A stretch of DNA of 7,217 nt from Prevotellaceae bacterium (lineage in GTDB: Bacteria > Bacteroidota > Bacteroidia > Bacteroidales > UBA932): contig JAIRYH010000073.1 in assembly GCA_031267855.1 (NCBI GenBank), positions 1 to 7,217 on the forward strand, in the 5' to 3' direction. Shown one piece after another: positions 1 through 5,603 of the stretch (the first letter of the stretch is position 1; every line of letters starts with the position of its first letter). The notes beneath the pieces were generated by a model. It worked only from the letters and a program-made list of their open reading frames with translations, had not been told where the DNA came from and searched no databases. The position numbers and the translations under genes are program-made.

Positions 1-174
1 CCCCTCCCGAAGGCCTGGTGGCGCGAAGAGGGCAAGCCGGCCGTGGAACTGGTGTTCGCAAAGGATTTCTCGGTGACGTACAGGAATAATGTCAACGCCG
101 GTACCGCCGACCTCGCGCTCCACGGCAAGGGCAAATACAAAGGGCGGTTTGACGTGACGTTCAACATCACATGA
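1..174 (+). CDS. C-terminal end of a probable secreted/surface protein with an Ig-like repeat (partial)
   Basis: Frame 1 is open from the window edge to a TGA at 172-174, followed at once by a second TGA, giving 57 residues. The tail contains YRNNVNAGTADLALHGKGKY and then a stretch ending DVTFNIT. This resembles the short beta-rich repeat (Y.NN.NAGTA...GKGNY.G...TF.I) found at the ends of large cell-surface proteins of Bacteroidota and Firmicutes. From that I infer an extracellular or cell-wall-exposed protein whose main part lies outside the window. Substrate and function cannot be read from this fragment. No terminator hairpin follows; a 7-bp repeat array starts on the last base of the stop codon. 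The reading frame is secure because codon use is GC-rich and the motif is recognisable. The family assignment is tentative and rests on the motif alone. Confidence 0.75.
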   Translation, partial: PLPKAWWREEGKPAVELVFAKDFSVTYRNNVNAGTADLALHGKGKYKGRFDVTFNIT

Positions 175-208
175 TGAATTATGAGTTATGAATTATGAGT
201 TATGAGTT
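174..208. repeat. 7-bp tandem array, ATGAATT/ATGAGTT, 5 copies
   Basis: Five uninterrupted heptamers read ATGAATT, ATGAGTT, ATGAATT, ATGAGTT, ATGAGTT. The first begins on the last base of the upstream TGA stop codon. All copies keep phase, and variation is limited to one A/G position. Confidence 0.93.
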
Positions 209-210
209 GC

Positions 211-228
211 GCAAAGCGCGTCATGGCG
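211..228. repeat. GC-rich spacer core shared with the 1311-1378 locus
   Basis: GCAAAGCGCGTCATGGCG separates two different heptamer arrays. The reverse complement of 1311-1327 reads GCAAGCGCGTAATGGCG, which differs by one deleted A and one substitution. A third, more diverged copy is the reverse complement of 1362-1378. The segment also contains the small inverted repeat GCGC-AAA-GCGC (209-219). Confidence 0.75.
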
Positions 229-261
229 ATATGCGATATGCGATGGGCGATATGCGATGGG
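227..261. repeat. 7-bp tandem array, CGATATG/CGATGGG, 5 copies (inverted relative to the next array)
   Basis: The units are CGATATG, CGATATG, CGATGGG, CGATATG and CGATGGG. CGATATG is the reverse complement of CATATCG, a phase of the downstream CGCATAT array, so this block and 283-394 can pair as a hairpin or cruciform around the 262-282 segment. Confidence 0.92.
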
Positions 262-266
262 AAGCT

Positions 267-396
267 GTCGCCTGTCGCCTGTCGCATATCGCATATCGCA
301 TATCGCATATCGCATATCGCATATCGCATATCGCATATCGCATATCGCATATCGCATATCGCATATCGCATATCGCATATCGCATATCGCATATCG
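267..396. repeat. Long 7-bp tandem array: (GTCGCCT)2, GTCGCAT, then 16 perfect CGCATAT units
   Basis: Two GTCGCCT units (267-280) and one GTCGCAT run in phase into exactly 16 identical CGCATAT units at 283-394. The perfect identity suggests recent expansion or active slippage. Because 7 is not a multiple of 3 and the unit gives no stop, every forward frame encodes the same peptide repeat (RISHIAY permuted) and every reverse frame ICDMRYA. The open frames here are therefore a by-product of the repeat and not a gene. The array ends 60 bases before the yihY-family start codon, so copy number would change the spacing to any upstream promoter. Confidence 0.97.
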
Positions 397-404
397 CGCC
401 AGCC

Positions 405-436
405 AACTTTCAGCTTTCAACTTTCAACTTTCAACT
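405..436. repeat. 7-bp tandem array, AACTTTC, 4.6 copies
   Basis: Units are AACTTTC, AGCTTTC, AACTTTC, AACTTTC and a partial AACT. The array follows directly after GCGCCAGCC (396-404), whose reverse complement GGCTGGCGC also flanks the array at 6654-6681. No Bacteroidota-type promoter is visible between 395 and 454. Confidence 0.93.
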
Positions 437-454
437 AAATAAGCTCTCAACTGC

Positions 455-1288
455 ATGTGTACGGACGGTTTTTTCATCAGGCTGCTGAAGGCGCTGTTCA
501 CAGCGTTCCGCCGCTTTTTCGCCGACAGGGTGCTGCTCCGGTGCTCGGCGCTGTCGTTTTATTCGATCCTGTCGATCGTTCCCATGCTTACCGTCCTGTT
601 TGCCGTATCAAGGGGTCTGGGCATTTCGGAGATGCTGCGGAACGCGCTGTACCAGCAGTTCGACGATTATCCGGAAGCCGTTGACTTTATCGTCCGGCTG
701 GCGGACAACGCCATGGCGAACGCCGGGACGGGCTGGCTGCGCTGGTCGGGCATGGTTTTCCTGCTGTGGTCGGTGCTGACGGTGCTGCGCCATATCGAGA
801 GGGCGTTCAACTACGTGTGGCAGGTGCAGCGGCCGCGCCCGCTGTTGCGCAGGTTCATCGGCTATTCGGCGTTTATACTCACGGCGCCGCCGGTGCTTGC
901 GTTTTCCGGCAGCCTGTCGCTGTCGCTCCGCTACCACGCGGGGTCGCTGACGCACGGCATCCCGCTGCTGGAGCATGTGGGGCCGCTGTTCGGGACGCTT
1001 GTTCCGTTTATCCTGGTTTATCTTCTGTTTACCTTTATTTACGTTGCCGTGCCTTATACCAAAGTCCGCGTCAGGCCTGCGCTGGCCGCCGCCCTGGTCA
1101 CCGGCACGGCATTCCAGCTGGCAGAGAATCTGTATATCTTTTCGCAGCTGTCTATCTCGAAATACAGCGCCATTTATGGCGTTTTTGCCGCCGTGCCGAT
1201 GCTTTGCCTCTGGCTGCACCTGAGCTGGATCATTATACTGTTCGGCGCAGAACTGACCTTCGCGCTACAGAACAATTTTGAAGGTTGA
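455..1288 (+). CDS. YihY/BrkB-family integral membrane protein
   Basis: The 277-residue protein fits the YihY/virulence factor BrkB family (E. coli YihY is about 290 residues). The signature ALSFYSILSIVPMLTVLF lies in the first membrane segment (about residues 27-50). Further hydrophobic segments lie near 95-112, 133-157, 172-198, 205-228 and 238-270, giving the family's usual six. The last contains the conserved AIYG...P.....W......LFGAE pattern. The family is an inner-membrane protein of uncertain role; older 'ribonuclease BN' labels are a known misannotation. ATG 455 is the only usable start, because an in-frame TAA lies at 440-442 and no other start codon intervenes. No strong ribosome binding site is seen, which is usual in Bacteroidota. 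The last codons and the stop (...NFEG, TGA) fall inside a degenerate 7-bp repeat, so the final residues may have been set by the repeat. Family assignment is firm; function is unknown. Confidence 0.92.
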   Translation: MCTDGFFIRLLKALFTAFRRFFADRVLLRCSALSFYSILSIVPMLTVLFAVSRGLGISEMLRNALYQQFDDYPEAVDFIVRLADNAMANAGTGWLRWSGMVFLLWSVLTVLRHIERAFNYVWQVQRPRPLLRRFIGYSAFILTAPPVLAFSGSLSLSLRYHAGSLTHGIPLLEHVGPLFGTLVPFILVYLLFTFIYVAVPYTKVRVRPALAAALVTGTAFQLAENLYIFSQLSISKYSAIYGVFAAVPMLCLWLHLSWIIILFGAELTFALQNNFEG

Positions 1289-1302
1289 ATTTTGAATTTT
1301 GA
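1275..1302. repeat. 7-bp array ATTTTGA overlapping the end of the yihY-family gene
   Basis: In-phase heptamers ATTTTGA (1275-1281), AGGTTGA (1282-1288), ATTTTGA and ATTTTGA (1289-1302). The second unit contains the TGA stop, so the array begins inside the coding sequence. The next seven bases, ATGGCTT, open the 51-bp repeat. Confidence 0.88.
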
Positions 1303-1348
1303 ATGGCTTACGCCATTACGCGCTTGCCGCCATTCAAAATTCAAAATT
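1288..1348. terminator. 20-bp inverted repeat between convergent genes, possible bidirectional terminator
   Basis: Arms 1288-1307 and 1329-1348 are perfectly complementary (20 bp, AT-rich, ending GGC/GCC) around a 21-base loop. Transcripts of the + strand membrane-protein gene and the - strand mnmA gene converge here, so a stem of this size could stop both. The stem is made of repeat units, so termination is an inference. No separate T-run follows beyond the AT-rich arms. Confidence 0.5.
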
Positions 1349-1399
1349 GGCTGATGGCTTACGCCATTGACCGCTTGCCGCCATTCAAAATTCAAAATT
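1303..1399. repeat. 51-bp direct repeat, two copies with embedded palindrome
   Basis: Copy 1 (1303-1348) and copy 2 (1354-1399) match over 46 bases with three adjacent-region mismatches (ACG versus GAC at 1318-1320/1369-1371), joined by GGCTG. Each copy starts with ATGGC-TTAC-GCCAT, a 5-bp stem with a 4-base loop (1303-1316; 1354-1367), continues with CGCTTGCCGCC and ends in ATTCAAA heptamers. Confidence 0.9.
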
Positions 1400-1413
1400 C
1401 AAAATTCAAAATT
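1383..1413. repeat. 7-bp tandem array, ATTCAAA, 4 copies, overlapping the 3' end of mnmA
   Basis: Four ATTCAAA units (1383-1410) plus ATT. The preceding copy of the same motif (1332-1348) has two units, so unit number differs between the two 51-bp repeats. The mnmA stop codon (complement of 1406-1408) and its last Gln-Phe codons lie within or beside the array. Confidence 0.92.
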
Positions 1414-2575
1414 GGCTGATTGCTCCGGAGCCGGCGAGTTCGTCGCCGTCGTACCATGCGGCAAACTGTCCGGGGGTGATGCCGCGCTGCGGCCGGTCGA
1501 AGACGATGTAGAGGGCGTCGGGACGGCGGCAGAGCGTGGCCGGCTGCAGGGGCTGGCGGTAGCGAATCCGTACGCGGTACTGCCGCTCTTCGCCTGCGCT
1601 CATTGCTGTTGCGGGGCGAATCCAGTGCACATCGGGGGCGGCTATGCGCAGGCCTTTCCGCAGCAGCCCCGGGTGGTGCTGGCCTTCTCCGACGTAGATG
1701 ATGTTTTTTTCGACGTCGGTTGCCAGTACAAACAGCGACGCCACGCGTCCGCCGATGCCCAGCCCCTTTCGCTGCCCGATGGTGTAAAAATGCGCGCCGC
1801 TGTGCTCGCCGATTTTTTTCCCCGCACCGGGGTCATAGCCGCAGGGCGCACAGCGTTCTTCGAGGCTGCCCGGCGCTTGCCTTTCCCCGCAAAAGGCCGG
1901 TGGAATTTCAATGACGTCGCCCTTTTTGGCGGCCAGTTTCTGTTGCAGGAATACCGGCAGGTCTATTTTCCCGACAAAGCAGATGCCCTGCGAATCTTTT
2001 TTGCCGGCCGTCGGCAAGCCCGCTTCGGCAGCCAGGCGGCGTACTTCCGGCTTTAACAGGTGCCCGACGGGAAACAGCGCTTTCTCCAGCTGCGCTTGTG
2101 ACAGCTGGCAGAGGAAGTAGCTCTGGTCTTTGTTCGGGTCGGCGCCGGCGAGCAGGGCATACGCGGGCGGCGCGCTGCCGGCCACGGCGGCGATCCGGGC
2201 ATAATGTCCCGTAGCCACTGCTTCCGCGCCCATATCCAGTGCGGTTTTCAGGAATGCGTCGAATTTTATTTCGCGGTTGCACAGCACGTCGGGGTTGGGC
2301 GTGCGCCCGCGTTCATATTCGGCAAACATGTAGTCGACGACCTTCCGGCGGTACTCGCGGCTTAAATCCACAAAATGGAACGGGATGTTCAGTTTTTTTG
2401 CCGCCAGTTCCGCAATGGCTTTATCGTCTTTCCACCCGCAGTCGCCGTGGAGGGTGCCGGCAGTGTCGTGCCAGTTCTGCATGAAGATCGCCGTCACGTC
2501 GTGTCCCTGCCGTTTCAGCAGCAGCGCCGCCACGCTTGAATCTACCCCGCCCGATAAACCGACTGCAATGCGCAT
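1406..2575 (-). CDS. mnmA: tRNA-specific 2-thiouridylase MnmA
   Basis: MnmA (TrmU) makes the 2-thio group of s2U34 in the anticodons of Lys, Glu and Gln tRNAs in the cytoplasm, using ATP to adenylate U34 and a persulfide sulfur. The 389-residue protein has the ATP pyrophosphatase PP-loop SGGVDSS (8-14), the tRNA-contact region with GRTPNPDVLCNREIKF holding catalytic Cys99, and KKDSQGICFVG holding the second catalytic Cys199. TGHYAR (122-127) and DQSYFL (150-155) are also conserved. A beta-barrel C-terminal domain ends near TPGQFAAWYDGDELAGSG. Length and both cysteines match active family members. ATG 2575 gives the normal N-terminus (MRIAVGLSGG). The last residues (ISQF) run into a 7-bp repeat and look like a short extension created by it. 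It lies 66 bases downstream of the ATPase gene on the same strand, but very different base composition argues against a long-standing operon. Confidence 0.97.
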   Translation of the reverse strand: MRIAVGLSGGVDSSVAALLLKRQGHDVTAIFMQNWHDTAGTLHGDCGWKDDKAIAELAAKKLNIPFHFVDLSREYRRKVVDYMFAEYERGRTPNPDVLCNREIKFDAFLKTALDMGAEAVATGHYARIAAVAGSAPPAYALLAGADPNKDQSYFLCQLSQAQLEKALFPVGHLLKPEVRRLAAEAGLPTAGKKDSQGICFVGKIDLPVFLQQKLAAKKGDVIEIPPAFCGERQAPGSLEERCAPCGYDPGAGKKIGEHSGAHFYTIGQRKGLGIGGRVASLFVLATDVEKNIIYVGEGQHHPGLLRKGLRIAAPDVHWIRPATAMSAGEERQYRVRIRYRQPLQPATLCRRPDALYIVFDRPQRGITPGQFAAWYDGDELAGSGAISQF

Positions 2576-2579
2576 GGAT

Positions 2580-2630
2580 GTTAAAAGTTAAGTATTATTT
2601 TTATTGATTTTACGAGGCGCTGCCGGCCAG
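2580..2630. repeat. Degenerate heptamer pair and CTGGCCGGC core in the mnmA upstream gap
   Basis: The 66-base gap holds GTTAAAA and GTTAAGT (2580-2593), similar to the GTTAAGA units at 6654-6681, then an AT-rich run and GCCGGCCAG (2622-2630). The same nonamer recurs at 6186-6194 beside AGCTTTCAACT. With only two imperfect units this is the weakest member of the repeat set. No clear TAnnTTTG box for mnmA was found in the gap. Confidence 0.45.
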
Positions 2631-2641
2631 ATCCTCCGGTT

Positions 2642-3772
2642 TTAAATGAAGTCCGAATAATTATCCCTGTTGACAACCCGGTAGCTTGCCTGGGGATAAT
2701 GTTGCGAAAAGGCTGTCGGCACTTTGGGCGTTTTCCCTCCCCATTTGAGCTCAAAGGCAGAGATAGTATCTTCTTCCGCTTCGATTAAATCGATCTCCTG
2801 ACCGTTATACGTGCGCCAGAAGTAAAATTCTTTGCCCGAATTTTCATTCAGGTTTTTCCTGATCCGTTCGCCAATCAGGTAATTTTCCCAGAGCGCGCCG
2901 ACATCCTGCCTGATGGCAAGCGGGCTGTAAGTACCTGTTACTGCATTTCTGATGCCGTTGTCGTAAAAATACCATTTGCCTGCTTTGCTTACTTCTCTTC
3001 TTAAATTACGGCTGAATGCGCCAAGGCGATAGATAATAAATGTTTTTGAGAGTAAATCAAGATATTTTCCGACGGTGTTTTTACTCATTCCCAATTTTTG
3101 TCCCAGCTCTTCATACGACACTTCACTGCCCATCTGCAGCGCAATCAGCTGCAGTAATTCTTTCATTTTTGAAGCGTTTTTGATGCCGTCTACCATCAGG
3201 ATGTCTTTAAGCAGGTAGGCATTTACCATGTGTTTTAGATATTCTTTCCGTTCTTCCGTGCTGTTCATCATGACCACATCAGGATAGGAACCGTAGATTA
3301 GGCGGGTTTCGAGGTTTTGCCGGGTTTGCAGCCGGGTTTCGATCTGCGAGATTTCGTTTTGCGAAAAGGCAGTCAGGAGAAACGGGATGCTGCGTCCTAC
3401 GAGCGGTTCGCCCGATTTATTGAAAAGGTCAAATGAGGACGACCCGCTGACGATAATTTTAATTTCCGGAATTTCATCAACCATCAGTTTAAGTTTGGCG
3501 CCAATGCCGGGAATGTGCTGTGCTTCGTCAATGGCCAAAAGGCTGATTCCATTCAGCAGGTGGCGATAATTGCTTATGCTGCGATCTTCAAGCAGGCTGA
3601 GCGTATCATAATCTTCGCCGTTCATCAATAGCGCTGTTCCTTTAAAATTTTTGACAACCTGATTCATCAGTACGGTCTTTCCTACCCGGCGTGCGCCAAA
3701 AATCAGTACCGCTTTATTGGGCTTCAGGCTGTTTTCTACTTTTTGCTGCAGATCTCTTGTGATGTTGGTCAT
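2642..3772 (-). CDS. AAA_14/DUF4143-type ATPase with C-terminal PD-(D/E)XK-like domain
   Basis: This is a 376-residue member of the bacterial/archaeal ATPase family with an N-terminal AAA_14 domain and a C-terminal DUF4143 domain. Visible motifs are Walker A GARRVGKT (26-33), Walker B LLAIDEAQ (78-85) and a sensor-like IIVSGSSSFDL stretch near 105-115. A winged-helix-like segment (SYEELGQKLGMSKNTVGKYL) lies near 219-238. A C-terminal pattern IDLIE...FELKW (about 324-343) resembles the D...ExK core of PD-(D/E)XK folds. Cellular function is not established for the family; members are numerous, often paralogous and patchily distributed. Composition stands out: 3001-3060 has 20 G+C of 60, against 44 of 60 at 1501-1560 in mnmA, which suggests horizontal acquisition. 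The gene looks intact. It starts 130 bases beyond the SRP RNA and may have its own weak promoter near 3800-3812. Confidence 0.93.
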   Translation of the reverse strand: MTNITRDLQQKVENSLKPNKAVLIFGARRVGKTVLMNQVVKNFKGTALLMNGEDYDTLSLLEDRSISNYRHLLNGISLLAIDEAQHIPGIGAKLKLMVDEIPEIKIIVSGSSSFDLFNKSGEPLVGRSIPFLLTAFSQNEISQIETRLQTRQNLETRLIYGSYPDVVMMNSTEERKEYLKHMVNAYLLKDILMVDGIKNASKMKELLQLIALQMGSEVSYEELGQKLGMSKNTVGKYLDLLSKTFIIYRLGAFSRNLRREVSKAGKWYFYDNGIRNAVTGTYSPLAIRQDVGALWENYLIGERIRKNLNENSGKEFYFWRTYNGQEIDLIEAEEDTISAFELKWGGKTPKVPTAFSQHYPQASYRVVNRDNYSDFI

Positions 3773-3817
3773 AACGGTTCCTGTTGTTAAAAGCGCCGTA
3801 AAGGTAAAAAAAGTTTT

Positions 3818-3854
3818 TCAATTGACGATTTTTGTATGAAAACCGTCAATTGAC
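3818..3854. promoter_or_regulatory. Two TCAATTGAC palindromic sites upstream of the ATPase gene
   Basis: TCAATTGAC occurs at 3818-3826 and 3846-3854. Each contains the palindrome TCAATTGA, and the second is part of the perfect 10-base palindrome GTCAATTGAC (3845-3854). They are 28 bases apart, 46-82 bases before the ATPase start codon. An operator pair is a reasonable inference; no bound regulator is known. Confidence 0.4.
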
Positions 3855-3866
3855 TGACGGTTTTTT
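3839..3866 (+). terminator. Intrinsic-terminator-like hairpin with six-T run
   Basis: AAAACCGTCA (3839-3848) pairs with TGACGGTTTT (3855-3864) around a 6-base loop, and the T-run 3861-3866 follows on the + strand. On the - strand the stem would precede only a short T-run inside the arm. Arm bases 3844-3852 can instead pair with 3819-3827 (CAATTGACG/CGTCAATTG), so two exclusive foldings exist. No gene on the + strand ends just upstream, so its role is unclear. Confidence 0.5.
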
Positions 3867-3896
3867 ATGCTTTCGGGAGGTAATTGCCATTAAATT

Positions 3897-4003
3897 AAAA
3901 AAGGGTAAGCTCCTTGTATCGCATCGCTACAACCGTTTTACCTTTGCTGCCTTCCGGCCCTGGAGGGGTTCATCGGGAGCAGATCGTACAAGACTTACCC
4001 GGG
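3897..4003 (-). ncRNA. ffs: Small bacterial signal recognition particle RNA (4.5S type)
   Basis: Read on the - strand, the segment forms one long hairpin: GGGTAAG (4000-3994) pairs with CTTACCC (3909-3903), then CTTGTA (3992-3987) with TACAAG (3918-3913). The tip carries the conserved SRP domain IV sequence GGCCGGAAGGCAGC (3959-3946) with a GGAA tetraloop and the asymmetric loop that binds Ffh. At about 98 nt for the paired part, it is the short form lacking an Alu domain, as is usual in Gram-negative bacteria. It works with Ffh to target nascent membrane and exported proteins to FtsY and the translocon. The closing stem is followed directly by six T on the - strand (3902-3897), so it carries its own intrinsic terminator. 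A matching promoter lies just upstream. Exact ends are approximate. Confidence 0.94.
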
Positions 4004-4005
4004 CG

Positions 4006-4040
4006 CAAAGGTACAAATATTTTTTTTATCTTTGTGCAAA
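4006..4040 (-). promoter_or_regulatory. Bacteroidota-type promoter of the SRP RNA gene
   Basis: A perfect -7 element TACCTTTG reads on the - strand from 4013 to 4006 and puts the start near 4003-4000, the first base of the SRP stem. A TTTG at 4040-4037 may be the -33 element, although the 23-base spacing is longer than usual. Confidence 0.75.
4027..4034 (+). promoter_or_regulatory. -7 element of the DUF4199-glycosyltransferase-maf unit
   Basis: TATCTTTG fits the Bacteroidota TAnnTTTG consensus, 28 bases before ATG 4063, predicting a start near 4041 and a leader of about 22 nt. No convincing -33 TTTG is seen on this strand. It lies between the -7 and putative -33 boxes of the opposing SRP RNA promoter. 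Confidence 0.6.
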
Positions 4041-4062
4041 ATAATTTTAAGATTAAACGAAC

Positions 4063-4593
4063 ATGAAAAACAGTTTCATCCAAAATGCAGCCACACACGG
4101 GCTGATTATCGGGCTGGCGCTTGTTGTCCTTTCACTGCTTGACTGGGCGCTGGGCTTCTACGGGCAAAAATTCGCCTTTTCGCTGCTTACCTGGGCGGCA
4201 ATTATTGCAGGGCTGATCTGGGCGGCAACGGCCTATCGCCGGCAAACCGGCGGGTTTATTTCATACGGGCAGGCTTTCGGCTACAGCCTCACCGTGGCGG
4301 CGGTCTATGCCGTCATCACCGCCATTTTCGGCGTACTGCTGACGCAGGTAATAGATCCCCATTACATGGAAACCGTGCTGGCGCTGGCGGAAGAAAGCCT
4401 GCTGGACGCGGGGATGCCGTCATCGCAGGTGGACATGGCCATGGAGGTTTCTTCAAAATTTTCGCATCCTGCCATTAACTTTATTTCTTCCATCCTTTCG
4501 ACCCTGTTTGTATCGGCCATTATTGCGCTGGTCACGTCGGCGATTGTGAAAAGGGTCAATCCGAACCCGTTTGCCGGCAGCGAACGTTTTTAG
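4063..4593 (+). CDS. DUF4199-family small membrane protein
   Basis: This 176-residue protein has about four hydrophobic segments (roughly residues 12-32, 36-57, 70-95 and 138-163) and basic residues after the second and fourth, suggesting both termini are cytoplasmic. The pattern YRRQTGGFISYGQAFGYS after the second segment, with an acidic loop of about 40 residues before the last pair, fits the DUF4199 family. That family is nearly confined to Bacteroidota and has no proven function. The start codon follows a TAnnTTTG promoter with an A-rich leader and no Shine-Dalgarno. The glycosyltransferase gene begins 11 bases after the stop. This pairing is common in the phylum, so a role linked to lipid-linked sugar transfer or its membrane environment is a guess from context only. 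Confidence 0.85.
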   Translation: MKNSFIQNAATHGLIIGLALVVLSLLDWALGFYGQKFAFSLLTWAAIIAGLIWAATAYRRQTGGFISYGQAFGYSLTVAAVYAVITAIFGVLLTQVIDPHYMETVLALAEESLLDAGMPSSQVDMAMEVSSKFSHPAINFISSILSTLFVSAIIALVTSAIVKRVNPNPFAGSERF

Positions 4594-4604
4594 CCGGAAT
4601 ATTT

Positions 4605-5558
4605 ATGCTGGCTATTTCGGTGGTTGTTCCGCTGTACAACGAGGAAACGTCGCTTCCCGAGCTGGTGGAACGGACGGCGCGCGTGATGCGCGAAAATCAC
4701 TATTCGTTTGAAATGATCATGGTGGACGACGGCAGCAGCGACCGCTCATGGCGCGTGATCCGGGCGCTGGCGGCAGAGCGGCCGTATATCCGGGGCATCC
4801 GGTTTCGCCGGAACTACGGCAAGTCGGCGGCGCTGTTCTGCGGTTTTGAAGCGGCGCAGGGCGAGGTGGTCGTGACGATGGACGCCGACCTGCAGGACAG
4901 TCCCGATGAAATTCCGGCGCTGTACAAAAAGATTACCGAAGAAAATTTTGACCTCGTGTCGGGATGGAAAAAGGTACGGCATGACAGCCGGCTGCTGAAA
5001 AATATCCCGTCGAAGATCTTTAATGCCGTAGCCCGTTTCATCACCGGCATCAAGCTGCACGACATGAACTGCGGATTGAAAGCCTACAAAAACAAGGTGG
5101 TGAAAAACGTGGAGGTGTACGGCGAAATGCACCGCTACATCCCGGTGCTGGCAAAGCAGGCGGGCTTCACACGCATCGGCGAGCAGGTGGTTGTGCACCG
5201 TGCAAGGCAGTACGGCCGGTCAAAATTCGGCCTGTCGCGCTTTACGCATGGTTTCCTCGACCTGATGAGCGTGGTGATTGTAGGGAAATTCGGGAAAAAA
5301 CCCATGCACTTTTTCGGCGTAGTCGGCACGCTCATGTTTGTCGTTGGCGGATTCATTGCCCTGTGGCTGATCGTATCCAAACTCCTTGCCCAAAGCCGCG
5401 GGGAACTCTTCCGCTCCGTAACCGACCAGCCGCTGTTCTACCTTGCCATACTGGCTATCGTCATGGGCGTTCAACTGTTCCTGACCGGATTCGTAGCGGA
5501 ACTCGTCACGCGCTCCGGCAGCGACCGCAACAAATACCAAATTGAAGAAAAGTTATGA
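4605..5558 (+). CDS. Family 2 glycosyltransferase, polyprenyl-phosphate sugar transferase type (DPM1/GtrB-like)
   Basis: The 317-residue protein has a GT-A domain followed by two membrane helices (about 234-258 and 275-300). This is the layout of GtrB/ArnC/DPM1-like enzymes, which move a sugar from a nucleotide sugar to undecaprenyl phosphate on the cytoplasmic face. Visible motifs are VVVPLYNEE (6-14), DDGSSD (41-46), the metal and nucleotide site DADLQD (93-98), NCGLKAY near 150-156 and the RxYGxSKFGLSRF membrane-interface motif near 205. The sugar cannot be read from sequence. The start is 11 bases after the DUF4199 gene, consistent with co-transcription. The end is unusual: the stop codon sits in GTTATGA-GTTATGT, the start of another 7-bp-like repeat. 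General function is secure; substrate is unknown. Confidence 0.95.
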   Translation: MLAISVVVPLYNEETSLPELVERTARVMRENHYSFEMIMVDDGSSDRSWRVIRALAAERPYIRGIRFRRNYGKSAALFCGFEAAQGEVVVTMDADLQDSPDEIPALYKKITEENFDLVSGWKKVRHDSRLLKNIPSKIFNAVARFITGIKLHDMNCGLKAYKNKVVKNVEVYGEMHRYIPVLAKQAGFTRIGEQVVVHRARQYGRSKFGLSRFTHGFLDLMSVVIVGKFGKKPMHFFGVVGTLMFVVGGFIALWLIVSKLLAQSRGELFRSVTDQPLFYLAILAIVMGVQLFLTGFVAELVTRSGSDRNKYQIEEKL

Positions 5559-5601
5559 GTTATGTCTATGTTCTATCAAATCTATGTTCTATAAGTCTAC
5601 C
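5552..5601. repeat. Short 7-bp-type repeats between the glycosyltransferase gene and maf
   Basis: GTTATGA-GTTATGT (5552-5565) spans the glycosyltransferase stop codon. TCTATGTTCTATCA (5565-5578) is then repeated as TCTATGTTCTATAA (5581-5594), each made of two 7-base half-units. The array fills the 45-base gap up to the maf start. Confidence 0.75.
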
Positions 5602-5603
5602 AT

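Noticed and set aside
267..396. CRISPR array
   Set aside because: There are no spacers between repeats and the units are 7 bp; it is a simple tandem repeat.
186..488. Several overlapping open frames of 60-97 codons across the CGCATAT array on both strands
   Set aside because: A stop-free 7-bp unit opens all six frames and gives the same heptapeptide repeat in each frame of a strand. There is no gene-like composition or start context.
608..1219. 203-codon frame on the - strand inside the YihY-family gene
   Set aside because: It is an antisense shadow in GC-rich coding DNA, rich in Arg, Gln and His with no recognisable domain. The sense strand encodes a clear family member.
1367..2056. 229-codon + strand frame overlapping mnmA
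   Set aside because: It is opposite a well-supported gene carrying both catalytic cysteines. The frame starts in repeat DNA and shows no motif.
3939..3946. TACCTTTG promoter box on the + strand
   Set aside because: It is the complement of sequence inside the SRP RNA next to its conserved tip, and no -33 element or suitable gene is present.
3832..4044. 70-codon + strand frame upstream of the DUF4199 gene
   Set aside because: It runs antisense through the SRP RNA and its promoter.
5577..5584. TAGATTTG promoter box on the - strand
   Set aside because: It lies in a short repeat and would transcribe antisense to the glycosyltransferase gene; no -33 element supports it.
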